Source: CAUPWF01 sp964369425 (lineage in GTDB: Bacteria; Bacillota; Clostridia; Lachnospirales; Lachnospiraceae). From it: a stretch of 64,000 nucleotides of DNA. The stretch covers positions 1-64,000 of the forward strand of contig CAYJGW010000003.1 in assembly GCA_964369425.1 (NCBI GenBank), written 5' to 3'. Under the pieces are notes generated by a model. It saw only the letters and a program-made list of their open reading frames with translations, ran no database searches and was not told the DNA's origin. Both the position numbers and the translations under genes were made by a program. The number at the start of each line of letters is the position of its first letter. The stretch's first letter is position 1. Below are positions 8,478 to 16,514 of this stretch, in pieces.

Positions 8478-8867
8478 TTACCTCCTGTATCTTCTAAACG
8501 CACTCATTAATAGCTGCTGTGGTACGTCTTCGTCTAATAATGCTGGAATCTCTTCCGGCTTTAAATGGTTCCCACCATTTTGTCTCACTACAATCTGTCT
8601 AGCTGCGTCAACAAGCTTCCCAGGTTTTACATCTCTTGGACATCTTTCGATACAAGCAAAACAAGAAAGGCACTTCCACAACGATTCGCAATTAGCCAAT
8701 GTTTCGATGTCTTCATTCACTACATAAGTAACAAACTGATGTGGTTTAATATCCATTTCATTAAATGCTGGACAAGTAGCTGAGCATTTTCCGCATTTCA
8801 TGCATTTTTGTGGGTTAGCACCACTGATTTCTCTTACTCTTTTTGCATTATTATTCGTATGGCTCAT
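8478..8867 (-). CDS. hdrC: Heterodisulfide reductase subunit C
   Basis: A small protein with two [4Fe-4S] clusters that relays electrons from HdrA to HdrB. The motifs are CMKCGKCSATCPAF (about residues 21-34) and CLSCFACIERCPRD (about residues 66-79). At 129 residues it is slightly shorter than methanogen HdrC. Its ATG overlaps the hdrB stop as TGATG and is preceded by AGGAGGTAGAAATC; its own last codons contain the AGGAGG used by hdrA. The order hdrB-hdrC-hdrA-mvhD-like is compact and translationally coupled. Confidence 0.9.
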   Translation of the reverse strand: MSHTNNNAKRVREISGANPQKCMKCGKCSATCPAFNEMDIKPHQFVTYVVNEDIETLANCESLWKCLSCFACIERCPRDVKPGKLVDAARQIVVRQNGGNHLKPEEIPALLDEDVPQQLLMSAFRRYRR

Positions 8868-9664
8868 CAGATTTCTACCTCCTCTTTCACTCCTAAGGCT
8901 TCTGCAAGAAGTTCTGTGATATAAGAAACGGTAAGTCCTTTTTCGCCTTTTGATTTATTTAAATTATATAAACAAAGTGGACAGGCTGTAATCAATGTCT
9001 CTGCACCAAATCCTGTAGCTGAGTCAACGATTTTATCGCACATCTCTCCTGCCATCTCTTTTTCTTTCAAAGATATGTATCCACCGCAACATTCATTTCT
9101 GTATGGATAGATAACTGGTGTTGCACCAATTGCTTTGATAAACTCTTCCATAATAGATGGATTTTCTGGATCGTCAAATTGAAGGATTTCACTTGGTCTT
9201 AGTAATAAACATCCATAATATGCTCCAATCTTTCTTCCTGTCAAAGGATTTACAACCTTCTCTTTTAACGAATCAAAACCTATACGGTCACGTAATACTT
9301 CCAGAAAATGTAGTACTTTCGTCTCACCGTTATAGGCTTCTTCTAATTGCATATAATTATTTGCGCGTGTGCGGATATCTTCCACATTTTTCATATCATC
9401 ATTGACACGCTTCATCACATGATGACAGGCTGAACATAGTGTTACTAAGTCTTGCTCTTTTTCTTTTGCATCATTTAGCGCACGAACAGAAGATAATTTT
9501 GATGCGATTTCATCTGTTCCTAGTGGATAGACTCCGCCACAACACTGCCAATCTTCAATTTCTTCCAACTCAAATCCAAGCGCTTTTGCCGCAACTCTCG
9601 CATACGCATCTAAGTCTTTTGCTTTTGATTTTAATGTGCACCCTGGGTAATAACTGTACTTCAT
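8867..9664 (-). CDS. hdrB: Heterodisulfide reductase subunit B, two CCG domains
   Basis: HdrB carries the catalytic site of Hdr complexes: two CCG domains that in methanogens bind non-cubane [4Fe-4S] clusters. Domain 1 shows YYPGCTLKSKAK, QCCGGVYPLG and CSACHHVM; domain 2 shows YYGCLLLRP, NECCGGYIS and CPLCLYNL. Both sets of five cysteines appear complete, so both clusters should form and the protein is probably catalytically competent. Its natural disulfide or other acceptor here is unknown: no DsrC-like partner and no methanogen cofactor genes are nearby. Neighbouring frdAB makes fumarate the likely final acceptor. GAGGAGGCAAAT precedes the ATG; the malate dehydrogenase gene ends 87 bases upstream. 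Confidence 0.9.
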   Translation of the reverse strand: MKYSYYPGCTLKSKAKDLDAYARVAAKALGFELEEIEDWQCCGGVYPLGTDEIASKLSSVRALNDAKEKEQDLVTLCSACHHVMKRVNDDMKNVEDIRTRANNYMQLEEAYNGETKVLHFLEVLRDRIGFDSLKEKVVNPLTGRKIGAYYGCLLLRPSEILQFDDPENPSIMEEFIKAIGATPVIYPYRNECCGGYISLKEKEMAGEMCDKIVDSATGFGAETLITACPLCLYNLNKSKGEKGLTVSYITELLAEALGVKEEVEI

Positions 9665-9701
9665 ATTTGCCTCCTCTATCTTTTATCACAATCCGACAAC
9701 A

Positions 9702-9721
9702 GTTCAGCCAAGAGGCTGAAC
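9702..9721 (-). other. Stem-loop between malate dehydrogenase and hdrB
   Basis: A perfect 8-bp stem (GTTCAGCC/GGCTGAAC) with a 4-base loop lies in the 87-base gap. No T-run follows on the transcribed strand, so it is unlikely to be a strong terminator; partial termination or RNA stabilisation is possible. The surrounding ACAGTTCAGC is one base different from part of the 14-bp repeat bounding the 3021-3193 element. Confidence 0.5.
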
Positions 9722-9751
9722 CATTCGATTGCATTTTTTATTTACTAGGCT

Positions 9752-10696
9752 TTAGTCTAGCTCTTTTATTACTGCTTTTAATGCATCTGCACTCTTGCGT
9801 AATTTTTCAATTTCTTCATCTGTTAATTTTACAGGAACCTTACCTTCGATACCATTTGGTCCTACAAGAGTCAACATACTAAGACAGACATCATCTACTC
9901 CATATTCTCCATGCATCATTGTAGATACTGTAGAAATTGATCCTTGTGATCCCGCTAACATGTTACAAAGTTTTACAACAGAAGCCGATACCGCGTAGTA
10001 AGTAGCTCCTTTGTTTGCGATAATCTTTCCGCCTGATTTTTGTACATATGTAAGCATTTCTTCTTTATCGATAGGCTCAATGTCTTGCCCTGCTTCTACC
10101 ATCATGTCTCTATATGCATCAATATTCGCACTTCCGATATCCGCACATGACCAAGGGATGAACGAAGTATCTCCATGCTCTCCGTACACGTATGCATGAA
10201 TATTTTTTTGTGCTACATTTAGTTTTTCTGATAATCCATGACGTAATCTTGCTGTATCAAGAATTGTACCAGATCCAATGATTTGCTTTTCAGGAATTCC
10301 TGAAACTTTTGTAAATACATAAGTCATAATATCTACTGGATTACTTACGATGATGTATTTCGCATCCGGTGCATGCTTTACAATTTCAGGTGTGATTTGC
10401 TTAAGGATTCCTACATTTGTCTTTGTCAATTCAATTCTAGTCTGCCCAGGTTTACGAGCAATACCTGAAGTAATAATCACGATATCAGATCCTGCTGCAT
10501 CTTTATACTCACCTGCTGTGATAGAAATTGGATCGCGGAAACAAGTTCCTTGTGCAATATCTAAAGCTTCACCTTCCATCTTGTCTTTGTTGATATCAAT
10601 TAGTACGATTTCTGATGCAATATCCGTATTTGATAACGTATATGCAATGGTAGAACCAACACTTCCTGCACCGATAATGGTAATCTTTCTTCTCAT
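9752..10696 (-). CDS. Malate dehydrogenase of the lactate/malate dehydrogenase family
   Basis: This is an NAD-dependent 2-hydroxyacid dehydrogenase. The NAD motif is GAGSVG (residues 9-14), with Asp34 selecting NADH. Catalytic His174 lies in YGEHGDTSF, and LDTAR (Asp147, Arg150) is conserved. The specificity loop reads GIARKPGQTR, with Arg81 where lactate dehydrogenases have Gln. Arg at this site favours oxaloacetate/malate, although the rest of the sequence is LDH-like. It is the first gene of the fumarate reductase/Hdr operon, and malate dehydrogenase completes the path from oxaloacetate to succinate. Automated pipelines would probably call it L-lactate dehydrogenase. TTAGAGGAGATTATT precedes the ATG. 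Confidence 0.78.
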   Translation of the reverse strand: MRRKITIIGAGSVGSTIAYTLSNTDIASEIVLIDINKDKMEGEALDIAQGTCFRDPISITAGEYKDAAGSDIVIITSGIARKPGQTRIELTKTNVGILKQITPEIVKHAPDAKYIIVSNPVDIMTYVFTKVSGIPEKQIIGSGTILDTARLRHGLSEKLNVAQKNIHAYVYGEHGDTSFIPWSCADIGSANIDAYRDMMVEAGQDIEPIDKEEMLTYVQKSGGKIIANKGATYYAVSASVVKLCNMLAGSQGSISTVSTMMHGEYGVDDVCLSMLTLVGPNGIEGKVPVKLTDEEIEKLRKSADALKAVIKELD

Positions 10697-10740
10697 AATA
10701 ATCTCCTCTAATTTTCAAAATAGTATTTAACACTACGTAG

Positions 10741-10769
10741 AGACTATCACATCGTGAAACTTTTATCAA
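10741..10769 (-). promoter_or_regulatory. Promoter of the mdh-hdr-flx-frd-fum operon
   Basis: TTGATA (10764-10769) is 17 bases from an extended -10, TGATAGTCT (core at 10741-10746), about 50 bases before the malate dehydrogenase start. A small palindrome, TCACATCGTGA, overlaps the spacer. A TTGTGAA half-site lies just upstream, but no full Rex operator can be drawn. Confidence 0.5.
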
Positions 10770-10906
10770 TCTTTTTTGTGAAATTTACTCCACTTCATCG
10801 TTTTATACATTTCTTACTGTTTTTCTTCTTTTTTTTTAGTTAATATGCTCATATTTCTTTCTTCTAATCTTATATAGAATATTTTCCACACCTTATGCTT
10901 TTTTTA

Positions 10907-10915
10907 TGGTAAACT
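10907..10915 (+). promoter_or_regulatory. Possible extended -10 promoter for the ABC-F gene
   Basis: TGGTAAACT fits an extended -10 (TGnTAnnnT) about 40 bases before the start codon. No convincing -35 is visible. The rest of the 259-base gap between this gene and the divergent malate dehydrogenase is AT-rich with no further feature seen. Confidence 0.35.
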
Positions 10916-10955
10916 CTTATAGAACTATAACTATAAGGAGGCTATTAATCAAACT

Positions 10956-12521
10956 ATGAGTATTTTGAATGTAGAACATTTAACACACGGATTCGGAGAT
11001 CGTGCAATCTTCGAAGACGTTTCTTTTCGTCTATTACGTGGCGAGCATATAGGACTTATCGGAGCAAATGGTGAAGGAAAGTCCACTTTTATGAATATCA
11101 TCACTGGTTCTCTCTCGCCAGACGAGGGAAAGGTGGAATGGGCAAAGAATGTCCGAGTTGGTTATCTTGACCAACACACTGTTTTAGAAAAGGGCATGAC
11201 CATTCGAGATGTATTAAAAACTGCTTTTTCTTATCTATTTGGTTTAGAAGAAAAGATGAATCAAATCTGTGATTCATTAGGAGATGCTAGTCCAGATGAA
11301 ATGGAGGTTTTAATGGAAGAATTAGGCACTATTCAAGACACATTAACCTTACAAGATTTCTATATCATCGACAGTAAAGTAGAAGAAGTTGCAAGAGCCC
11401 TTGGACTACTTGATCTTGGTTTAGAAAAAGATGTGACGGATTTAAGTGGTGGACAGCGTACAAAGGTATTACTTGCTAAATTACTTCTTGAAAAACCAGA
11501 CATCTTATTGCTAGATGAGCCTACTAACCATTTAGATGAACAACACATTGAATGGCTAAAACGTTATCTACAAGAATATGAGAGCGCCTTTATTCTTATC
11601 TCCCATGACATTCCATTCCTAAATAGTGTTATCAACCTAATTTATCATATGGAGAACCAAGAATTAAATCGCTACGTTGGTGATTACGATAAATTCCAAG
11701 AGGTCTATGCTGTTAAGAAATCTCAATTAGAGGCAGCATACAGAAAACAACAGCAAGAGATTGACGATTTAAAAGATTTTGTTGCAAGAAATAAGGCTAG
11801 AGTATCTACGAGAAATATGGCTATGTCTAGACAGAAGAAACTCGATAAGATGGATGTAATAGAGTTGGCTGCTGAAAGACCAAAACCTCAGTTTAACTTC
11901 CAATATGGACGAACTCCTAGTAAGTATCTCTTTGAGACCACTGATCTAGTGATTGGTTACGACAAAAACGATCCCCTTTCCGCGCCGATTTCAGTCGCTA
12001 TGGAGCGTGGTCATAAAATCGCTCTTGTAGGAGCAAATGGTATCGGAAAAACCACATTACTAAAAAGTATTTTAGGACAGATTCCATCACTCAAAGGAAG
12101 TTGTGAACTTGGAGAGAATCTTGAAATTGGTTACTTCGAACAAGAAATTAAAGGTGAAAATAGAAACACCTGTATCCAAGAAATTTGGAACGAATTCCCT
12201 TCTTACACCCAATACGAAGTGCGCTCTGCTCTAGCTAAGTGCGGATTAACTACTAAACATATCGAAAGTCAAGTTCGCGTCTTAAGTGGTGGCGAGCAAG
12301 CCAAGGTACGTCTATGCAAACTGGTAAATCGCAAGTCTAACATCCTATTGCTAGACGAGCCTACCAATCATTTAGATGTAGATGCTAAAGCCGAATTAAA
12401 GCGAGCTTTGCTAGATTATAAAGGTAGCATACTATTGATTTGTCATGAACCTGAATTCTACCAAGATGTAGTAAATGAGGTATGGGATTGCACAAAGTGG
12501 ACTACTCGGATAACAGAATAG
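10956..12521 (+). CDS. ABC-F family ATPase
   Basis: A cytoplasmic protein with two ABC ATPase domains and no membrane segments; ABC-F proteins act on the ribosome in translation or antibiotic protection. Domain 1 has Walker A GANGEGKST, signature LSGGQRTKV and Walker B ILLLDEPTNHLD. Domain 2 has GANGIGKTT, LSGGEQAKV and a second LLLDEPTNHLD. The linker between them (about residues 250-330) is charged and helical, as expected for the P-site tRNA interaction motif. At 521 residues there is no long C-terminal extension, which resembles YbiT/YkpA-type members more than Uup. AAGGAGG lies 14 bases before the ATG, rather far. It stands alone between the divergent mdh operon and the convergent sugar operon. 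Whether it gives resistance cannot be told from sequence. Confidence 0.88.
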   Translation: MSILNVEHLTHGFGDRAIFEDVSFRLLRGEHIGLIGANGEGKSTFMNIITGSLSPDEGKVEWAKNVRVGYLDQHTVLEKGMTIRDVLKTAFSYLFGLEEKMNQICDSLGDASPDEMEVLMEELGTIQDTLTLQDFYIIDSKVEEVARALGLLDLGLEKDVTDLSGGQRTKVLLAKLLLEKPDILLLDEPTNHLDEQHIEWLKRYLQEYESAFILISHDIPFLNSVINLIYHMENQELNRYVGDYDKFQEVYAVKKSQLEAAYRKQQQEIDDLKDFVARNKARVSTRNMAMSRQKKLDKMDVIELAAERPKPQFNFQYGRTPSKYLFETTDLVIGYDKNDPLSAPISVAMERGHKIALVGANGIGKTTLLKSILGQIPSLKGSCELGENLEIGYFEQEIKGENRNTCIQEIWNEFPSYTQYEVRSALAKCGLTTKHIESQVRVLSGGEQAKVRLCKLVNRKSNILLLDEPTNHLDVDAKAELKRALLDYKGSILLICHEPEFYQDVVNEVWDCTKWTTRITE

Positions 12522-12535
12522 ATATAAACTTTTAG

Positions 12536-12566
12536 AGGCGCCAACTGCTACTTCCCGTTGACGTCT
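12536..12566. terminator. Possible terminator between convergent ABC-F and rhaM-like genes
   Basis: AGGCGCCAAC can pair with GTTGACGTCT (one mismatch and one G-U pair) around an 11-base loop, followed by a weak T-rich stretch on the plus strand. It lies in the 52-base convergent gap, where both genes need an end signal. Confidence 0.4.
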
Positions 12567-12573
12567 CCATTTT

Positions 12574-12897
12574 CTAATCCAAATGATATACTTCTTCCAT
12601 ATTAGACCACCATTCATCTTCTCCACGATCCTCTAATGGAATATGACAAGGTTTCACCACATCCCACCATTCCTGAGTCTTTTTATCCTGCGCCATTTTA
12701 TCCATATCCGCCGCAAAATCTGTTCCTACGTATTCAAAATATGCAAATAAGTAATCATCTTTTGAAAAAATGCTATAATTTCTGATGTTACATTTTTCAA
12801 TCATCGCATTAACCTCTGGCCAAGGATTCGCATGATGATAACAATACTCTTCTAATTTTCCAGGTTTTACTTTTATCATTTGACCATATCGCTTCAT
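12574..12897 (-). CDS. L-rhamnose mutarotase family protein (RhaM/YiiL-like)
   Basis: A 107-residue protein of the dimeric alpha-beta barrel family that interconverts alpha and beta anomers of L-rhamnose and related sugars. Family features are the N-terminal RYGQMIKVKPGKLEEYCYHH, then NYSIFSKDDYLFAYFEY, and the Trp-rich QEWWDVVKPCH. The conserved His and paired Trp are present. It is the last gene of a sugar ABC-transporter operon, 14 bases after the uroporphyrinogen-decarboxylase-family gene. No rhamnose isomerase, kinase or aldolase is nearby, so the true substrate may be another sugar. AGGAGGAAAAG precedes the ATG. Confidence 0.82.
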   Translation of the reverse strand: MKRYGQMIKVKPGKLEEYCYHHANPWPEVNAMIEKCNIRNYSIFSKDDYLFAYFEYVGTDFAADMDKMAQDKKTQEWWDVVKPCHIPLEDRGEDEWWSNMEEVYHLD

Positions 12898-12911
12898 CTT
12901 TTCCTCCTACT

Positions 12912-13952
12912 CTAATATACTTTTCTAGCTTCTTCAAATAAAGCCGCAATGTTTTTAGGTGGCACATCTGGTAATATCGCCTCATGACTTGGTGATATAA
13001 TTAAACCAGTTGGAAACAATGTCCTTAATTCCTTAACTTTACTATGCACATCCTCTGGTGAAGCATTCACCAATAAATCTTGAGTATCTACGCCACCACA
13101 AAATGCTACTTTTTCTCCAAACTTTTCTTTTAAAACATCCGGTTCCATTCCTGCTGCAAGGGCTTGAATCGGATGAACTACATCTACTCCGGCTTCAATC
13201 AAATCCGGTATCACGTCCGCAATGGAACCGCACGAATGATAAATCACTTTCACGCCATATGAATGTGCTTGTTCTACCAACCTCTTACATCCTGGAATAA
13301 TAAACTTTCTTACCATCTCTGGTGAAATCATCAATCCTCTTTGACTCCCCATATCATTCCCAATCAACACTGCATGTAACTTCCCCTTTGTCGCTTCAAA
13401 AAAAACTTCATTTGCTTTTAAGTAAAATTCCATAATCTTTTCATCCACTGCTTGATATAATTCAGGGTTTGCATACATATTCATCAACGCATTTTCCATC
13501 CCAAATGCTGCGCATGTATCTTGAAAATGTGAAGACCACAATATCCCCAATGCTACCTTATCTTCTGGTGCCTCTTCTACTCTTCTCCTACATTCTTTAG
13601 GATCGATATACTTGATAGGGTCTGGCCATTTATAAAATTCCAAATCCTCTAGGTCTTCCGCTTCTGAAAAACACCCAGGTGTTGTCAATGTACGCTCTTG
13701 TGAATCTACTTCTCCACCATCTAAATACCAATCAAATGCTGCATATATAGCATTAGCATTTGGTGATTCATAAGGCATTTCCACCGCATAAAAATCATCG
13801 CCTATTGCCAATTTTAAATCATGTAGATTCTCTACTCCGTAGTGCTGAAAGAGTGCTGGTTCAGACTCAATATCTGGCACCCCTAGCCAAGCTGCTGGTC
13901 TATCTACTGGTTTTCTATCAACTGTTGCATAAAATCTCTCAATACTATTCAT
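12912..13952 (-). CDS. Uroporphyrinogen-decarboxylase-superfamily protein in a sugar operon
   Basis: The 346-residue sequence is typical of the URO-D superfamily, which includes haem-pathway decarboxylases and corrinoid methyltransferases such as MtaA. Visible features are the N-terminal ERFYATVDRKPVDRPAAW, the mid-protein IGNDMGSQRGLMISPEM, and the metal-site-like VIYHSCGSIADVIPDLIEAG and AFCGGVDTQ. The HSCGS and CGG cysteines suggest zinc binding as in methyltransferase members. True HemE is unlikely, because no haem genes are near and the gene lies between a sugar permease and a rhamnose-mutarotase-like gene. No corrinoid protein is encoded here. Its reaction is unknown; metabolism of an O-methylated sugar is one guess. 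Confidence 0.78.
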   Translation of the reverse strand: MNSIERFYATVDRKPVDRPAAWLGVPDIESEPALFQHYGVENLHDLKLAIGDDFYAVEMPYESPNANAIYAAFDWYLDGGEVDSQERTLTTPGCFSEAEDLEDLEFYKWPDPIKYIDPKECRRRVEEAPEDKVALGILWSSHFQDTCAAFGMENALMNMYANPELYQAVDEKIMEFYLKANEVFFEATKGKLHAVLIGNDMGSQRGLMISPEMVRKFIIPGCKRLVEQAHSYGVKVIYHSCGSIADVIPDLIEAGVDVVHPIQALAAGMEPDVLKEKFGEKVAFCGGVDTQDLLVNASPEDVHSKVKELRTLFPTGLIISPSHEAILPDVPPKNIAALFEEARKVY

Positions 13953-13954
13953 AC

Positions 13955-14902
13955 TTAGTTACTCCTTTTTTGAATGCTATTAATAATTACTGCCAAGAAA
14001 ATTACTAACCCTTTGATAACACTTTGCATATAGGTACTTACACCTAAAAGCACCATTCCATTTCCTAATATTCCTACAAACAACAAACCGATTACCGTTC
14101 CACCAAGTTTTCCTTCTCCACCAGACATGTTGGTTCCACCAATAATTGCCCCCGCAATGGCATCCATTTCCCAACCTGTAGCACTTGTTGGATCACCTGA
14201 ACGCACCTTTGAAGTAAGTAAGATACTTGCCACACCACAAAGTGCTGATGAAATAACAAAAACTAGTGTTTTTACTTTTTCTACTTTAATTCCAGATAAT
14301 CTCGCTGATTCAGCATTGCTTCCAATTGCGTAAATTGCTCTTCCAAATCCTGTGTTTTCCATAATGTAGACAAACACGATATAAAATACAATCATAATAA
14401 GTACTAAGTACGGAATCCCAAACAAATCACCTGCTGCAATCACCCCAAAAGCCTCTGGGAGTCCTGCCTTTGGATACCCACCTGTCAATGTCTGCGCCAA
14501 TCCTCTTACTGCCTGCATCAACGCTAATGTTACAAGAAACGAGTGTAAGTTCAACTTCGCCGTTACTCCCCCTGAAATCAACCCAAAAACTCCTCCAATT
14601 GCAATTACAATCACAATTGTAAGAACAATAGGTACACCACTTGTCATTAATAATGCCGAACACACAGAACAAAATGCAACTACTGATCCTACACTCAAGT
14701 CAATGTTTCCACTGATGATAATCATTGTCATTCCTATTGCCACAATGGACTGTATGGAAATTTGCTTTAATATGGTTAAAAAGTTAGTTACTGTCAAAAA
14801 GTTTTCACTAGCTATTGCTAAAATAATACACATTAAAATTAGTGCAAAATACATAATATATTTTGTTACAAACTGCTTTGGATTCATCTTTGCTATTTTC
14901 AT
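13955..14902 (-). CDS. Sugar ABC transporter permease, RbsC-like
   Basis: An integral membrane permease of the ribose/xylose/galactose class (BPD_transp_2). About eight to ten hydrophobic segments are visible from residue 14 on. The family signature GMTMIIISGNIDLSVGSV lies near residue 57, and a conserved cytoplasmic stretch near residue 255 reads GGTNMSGGEGKLGGTVIG. At 315 residues it is full length. GGAGGCGGAAAG precedes the ATG. It sits 11 bases after the ATPase gene and 2 bases before the URO-D-family gene. It works with the ATPase and the lipoprotein at 16515-17537 to import a sugar. Which sugar cannot be read from sequence. Confidence 0.9.
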   Translation of the reverse strand: MKIAKMNPKQFVTKYIMYFALILMCIILAIASENFLTVTNFLTILKQISIQSIVAIGMTMIIISGNIDLSVGSVVAFCSVCSALLMTSGVPIVLTIVIVIAIGGVFGLISGGVTAKLNLHSFLVTLALMQAVRGLAQTLTGGYPKAGLPEAFGVIAAGDLFGIPYLVLIMIVFYIVFVYIMENTGFGRAIYAIGSNAESARLSGIKVEKVKTLVFVISSALCGVASILLTSKVRSGDPTSATGWEMDAIAGAIIGGTNMSGGEGKLGGTVIGLLFVGILGNGMVLLGVSTYMQSVIKGLVIFLAVIINSIQKRSN

Positions 14903-14913
14903 CTTTCCGCCTC

Positions 14914-16419
14914 CTACAATATCGCTTTCTTTCTTGTGGAATAATCTAATAATATGTCCTGAGTCAAATCAACATTATCTAACTCTCCTGTCTTCTTCCC
15001 TTCTGCTAATACAATGATTCGATCTGAAACTTGCAACAATTCTGGAAGTTCTGACGAAATTACTATCACCCCTAGTCCACTGCTCGCCAGTTGACTGATC
15101 AAATCGTAAATTTGACTCTTTGATCCAACGTCAATTCCTCTAGTTGGCTCATCCATAATCAATATTTGAGGATCTGTTGCTAACCACTTAGAAATAACAA
15201 CTTTTTGTTGATTTCCACCTGATAGATTTCTTGCAATTTGATGTTCATCATTGCATTTAATCTTCAACGATGCAATGTATTCTTTCATTAATTTTTCTTC
15301 TTTTCTAACATCTAGACTAAGACCTTTTCTCAATTTCTTTAGAATTGTCATTCCTAAATTAGTATGCAACTCCATATTTAATAGCAGACCTTCCTCTTTT
15401 CTATCTTCAGTTACAAATCCAATCCCCGCATTTTTAGCATCTACTGGTGTCTTAATCTGTACTTCTTTTCCATTGATATATACTTGACCTGTATCTTTTT
15501 TATCTGCTCCAAAAATAGCACGAACAAGTTCGGTTCTTCCTGCACCAGCTAATCCTGCAACCCCTAGTACCTCGCCTTTTTTCAATTCAAAATTTATGTT
15601 ATTGAACTTTTTCCCTGAAGAAAAATTAGTAACCTTCATAAGAACTTCATCTTGTGCACAGCTTTCTCTTTTATCAACACTTACACTTTTCCCTACCATA
15701 TTTTCAATGATAACTGCTTTTGGAGCATCTTTTATATCTAATGTCTTAATATATGTACCATCTCTATATACTGAAACCCTATCAGCTATAATAGGTAATT
15801 CTTCTAACCGATGGGATACATATACTATTCCAATACCTTTCTCTTTTAACGATGTTACTACTTTAAACATATTCTCTATTTCATGATCAGATAAGGATGC
15901 TGTTGGCTCATCCATGATTAAAACTTTTATTTCATTCGACAGCGCTTTCGCAATTTCAACCATCTGTTTTTGAGCTACACTTAAGTTAGCAACTTTCATA
16001 CTTGGCTCAATATCAGATTCTAAGCGTTCTAAAATTTCTTTAGCTTTCTCGTTTATCTCTATCCAATTTATTTTTTCAACAGGACCTAATTTACGTTTGA
16101 TTAATTTTCCTAAAAAAATATTTTCTGCTACAGACAATGTATTGATTAGACTAAATTCTTGGTAAACTGCACTAATTCCTAATTTTCTCGCTTCAAGTGT
16201 TGACTTTACTTGGATTTTTTCTCCTTCCAAATAAATATCCCCTTCTTCATTTGAATACGCGCCTGTAATAATTTTGATTAAAGTACTCTTTCCTGCACCA
16301 TTTGCTCCAACTAACGCATGTACTTCTCCAGGTCTAACCTCCAGTGATGCACCATCTAGTGCTGTAACTCCTGCAAACCTCTTTGTAACATTTTCAGCTT
16401 TTAATAATATTTCTGACAT
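14914..16419 (-). CDS. Sugar ABC transporter ATP-binding protein, RbsA-like (duplicated)
   Basis: An ATPase with two fused nucleotide-binding domains, the layout of RbsA/MglA/XylG. Domain 1 has Walker A GANGAGKST and signature LSVAQKQMVEIAKALS. Domain 2 has the degenerate P-loop GLAGAGRTELVRAIFG, normal for the family, and LSGGNQQKVVISKWL with Walker B ILIMDEPTRGID. The start is the ATG at 16419 (MSEILLKAENVTKRF), with GAGGTGAG just upstream; an in-frame ATG at 16434 has no spacing for a ribosome site. The product is 501 residues. It follows the binding-protein gene after a stem-loop that probably lowers its expression relative to the binding protein. Confidence 0.92.
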   Translation of the reverse strand: MSEILLKAENVTKRFAGVTALDGASLEVRPGEVHALVGANGAGKSTLIKIITGAYSNEEGDIYLEGEKIQVKSTLEARKLGISAVYQEFSLINTLSVAENIFLGKLIKRKLGPVEKINWIEINEKAKEILERLESDIEPSMKVANLSVAQKQMVEIAKALSNEIKVLIMDEPTASLSDHEIENMFKVVTSLKEKGIGIVYVSHRLEELPIIADRVSVYRDGTYIKTLDIKDAPKAVIIENMVGKSVSVDKRESCAQDEVLMKVTNFSSGKKFNNINFELKKGEVLGVAGLAGAGRTELVRAIFGADKKDTGQVYINGKEVQIKTPVDAKNAGIGFVTEDRKEEGLLLNMELHTNLGMTILKKLRKGLSLDVRKEEKLMKEYIASLKIKCNDEHQIARNLSGGNQQKVVISKWLATDPQILIMDEPTRGIDVGSKSQIYDLISQLASSGLGVIVISSELPELLQVSDRIIVLAEGKKTGELDNVDLTQDILLDYSTRKKAIL

Positions 16420-16476
16420 AATCTCACCTCTCATCTTGATGAATTGCTCGTCAATCCATTGTTACTATTATTAGAG

Positions 16477-16503
16477 GAAAGGGTACTAAATCAGCACCCT
16501 TTC
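16477..16503 (-). other. Stem-loop after the sugar-binding protein gene
   Basis: GAAAGGGT pairs with ACCCTTTC (further pairing CT/AG inside) in the gap between binding protein and ATPase. No T-run follows. Such hairpins often protect the upstream message or cause partial termination, so the binding protein is made in excess. Confidence 0.55.
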
Positions 16504-16514
16504 ATTTGATTCAA

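Noticed and set aside
9752..10696. L-lactate dehydrogenase
   Set aside because: Arg81 in the specificity loop and the operon partners fit malate dehydrogenase better; not excluded without an assay.
10771..10790. Rex operator upstream of the malate dehydrogenase operon
   Set aside because: Only one half-site (TTGTGAA) is present; the second half does not match.
12912..13952. HemE of haem synthesis
   Set aside because: No other haem gene is near and the operon is for sugar uptake; cysteine motifs look like methyltransferase members of the superfamily.
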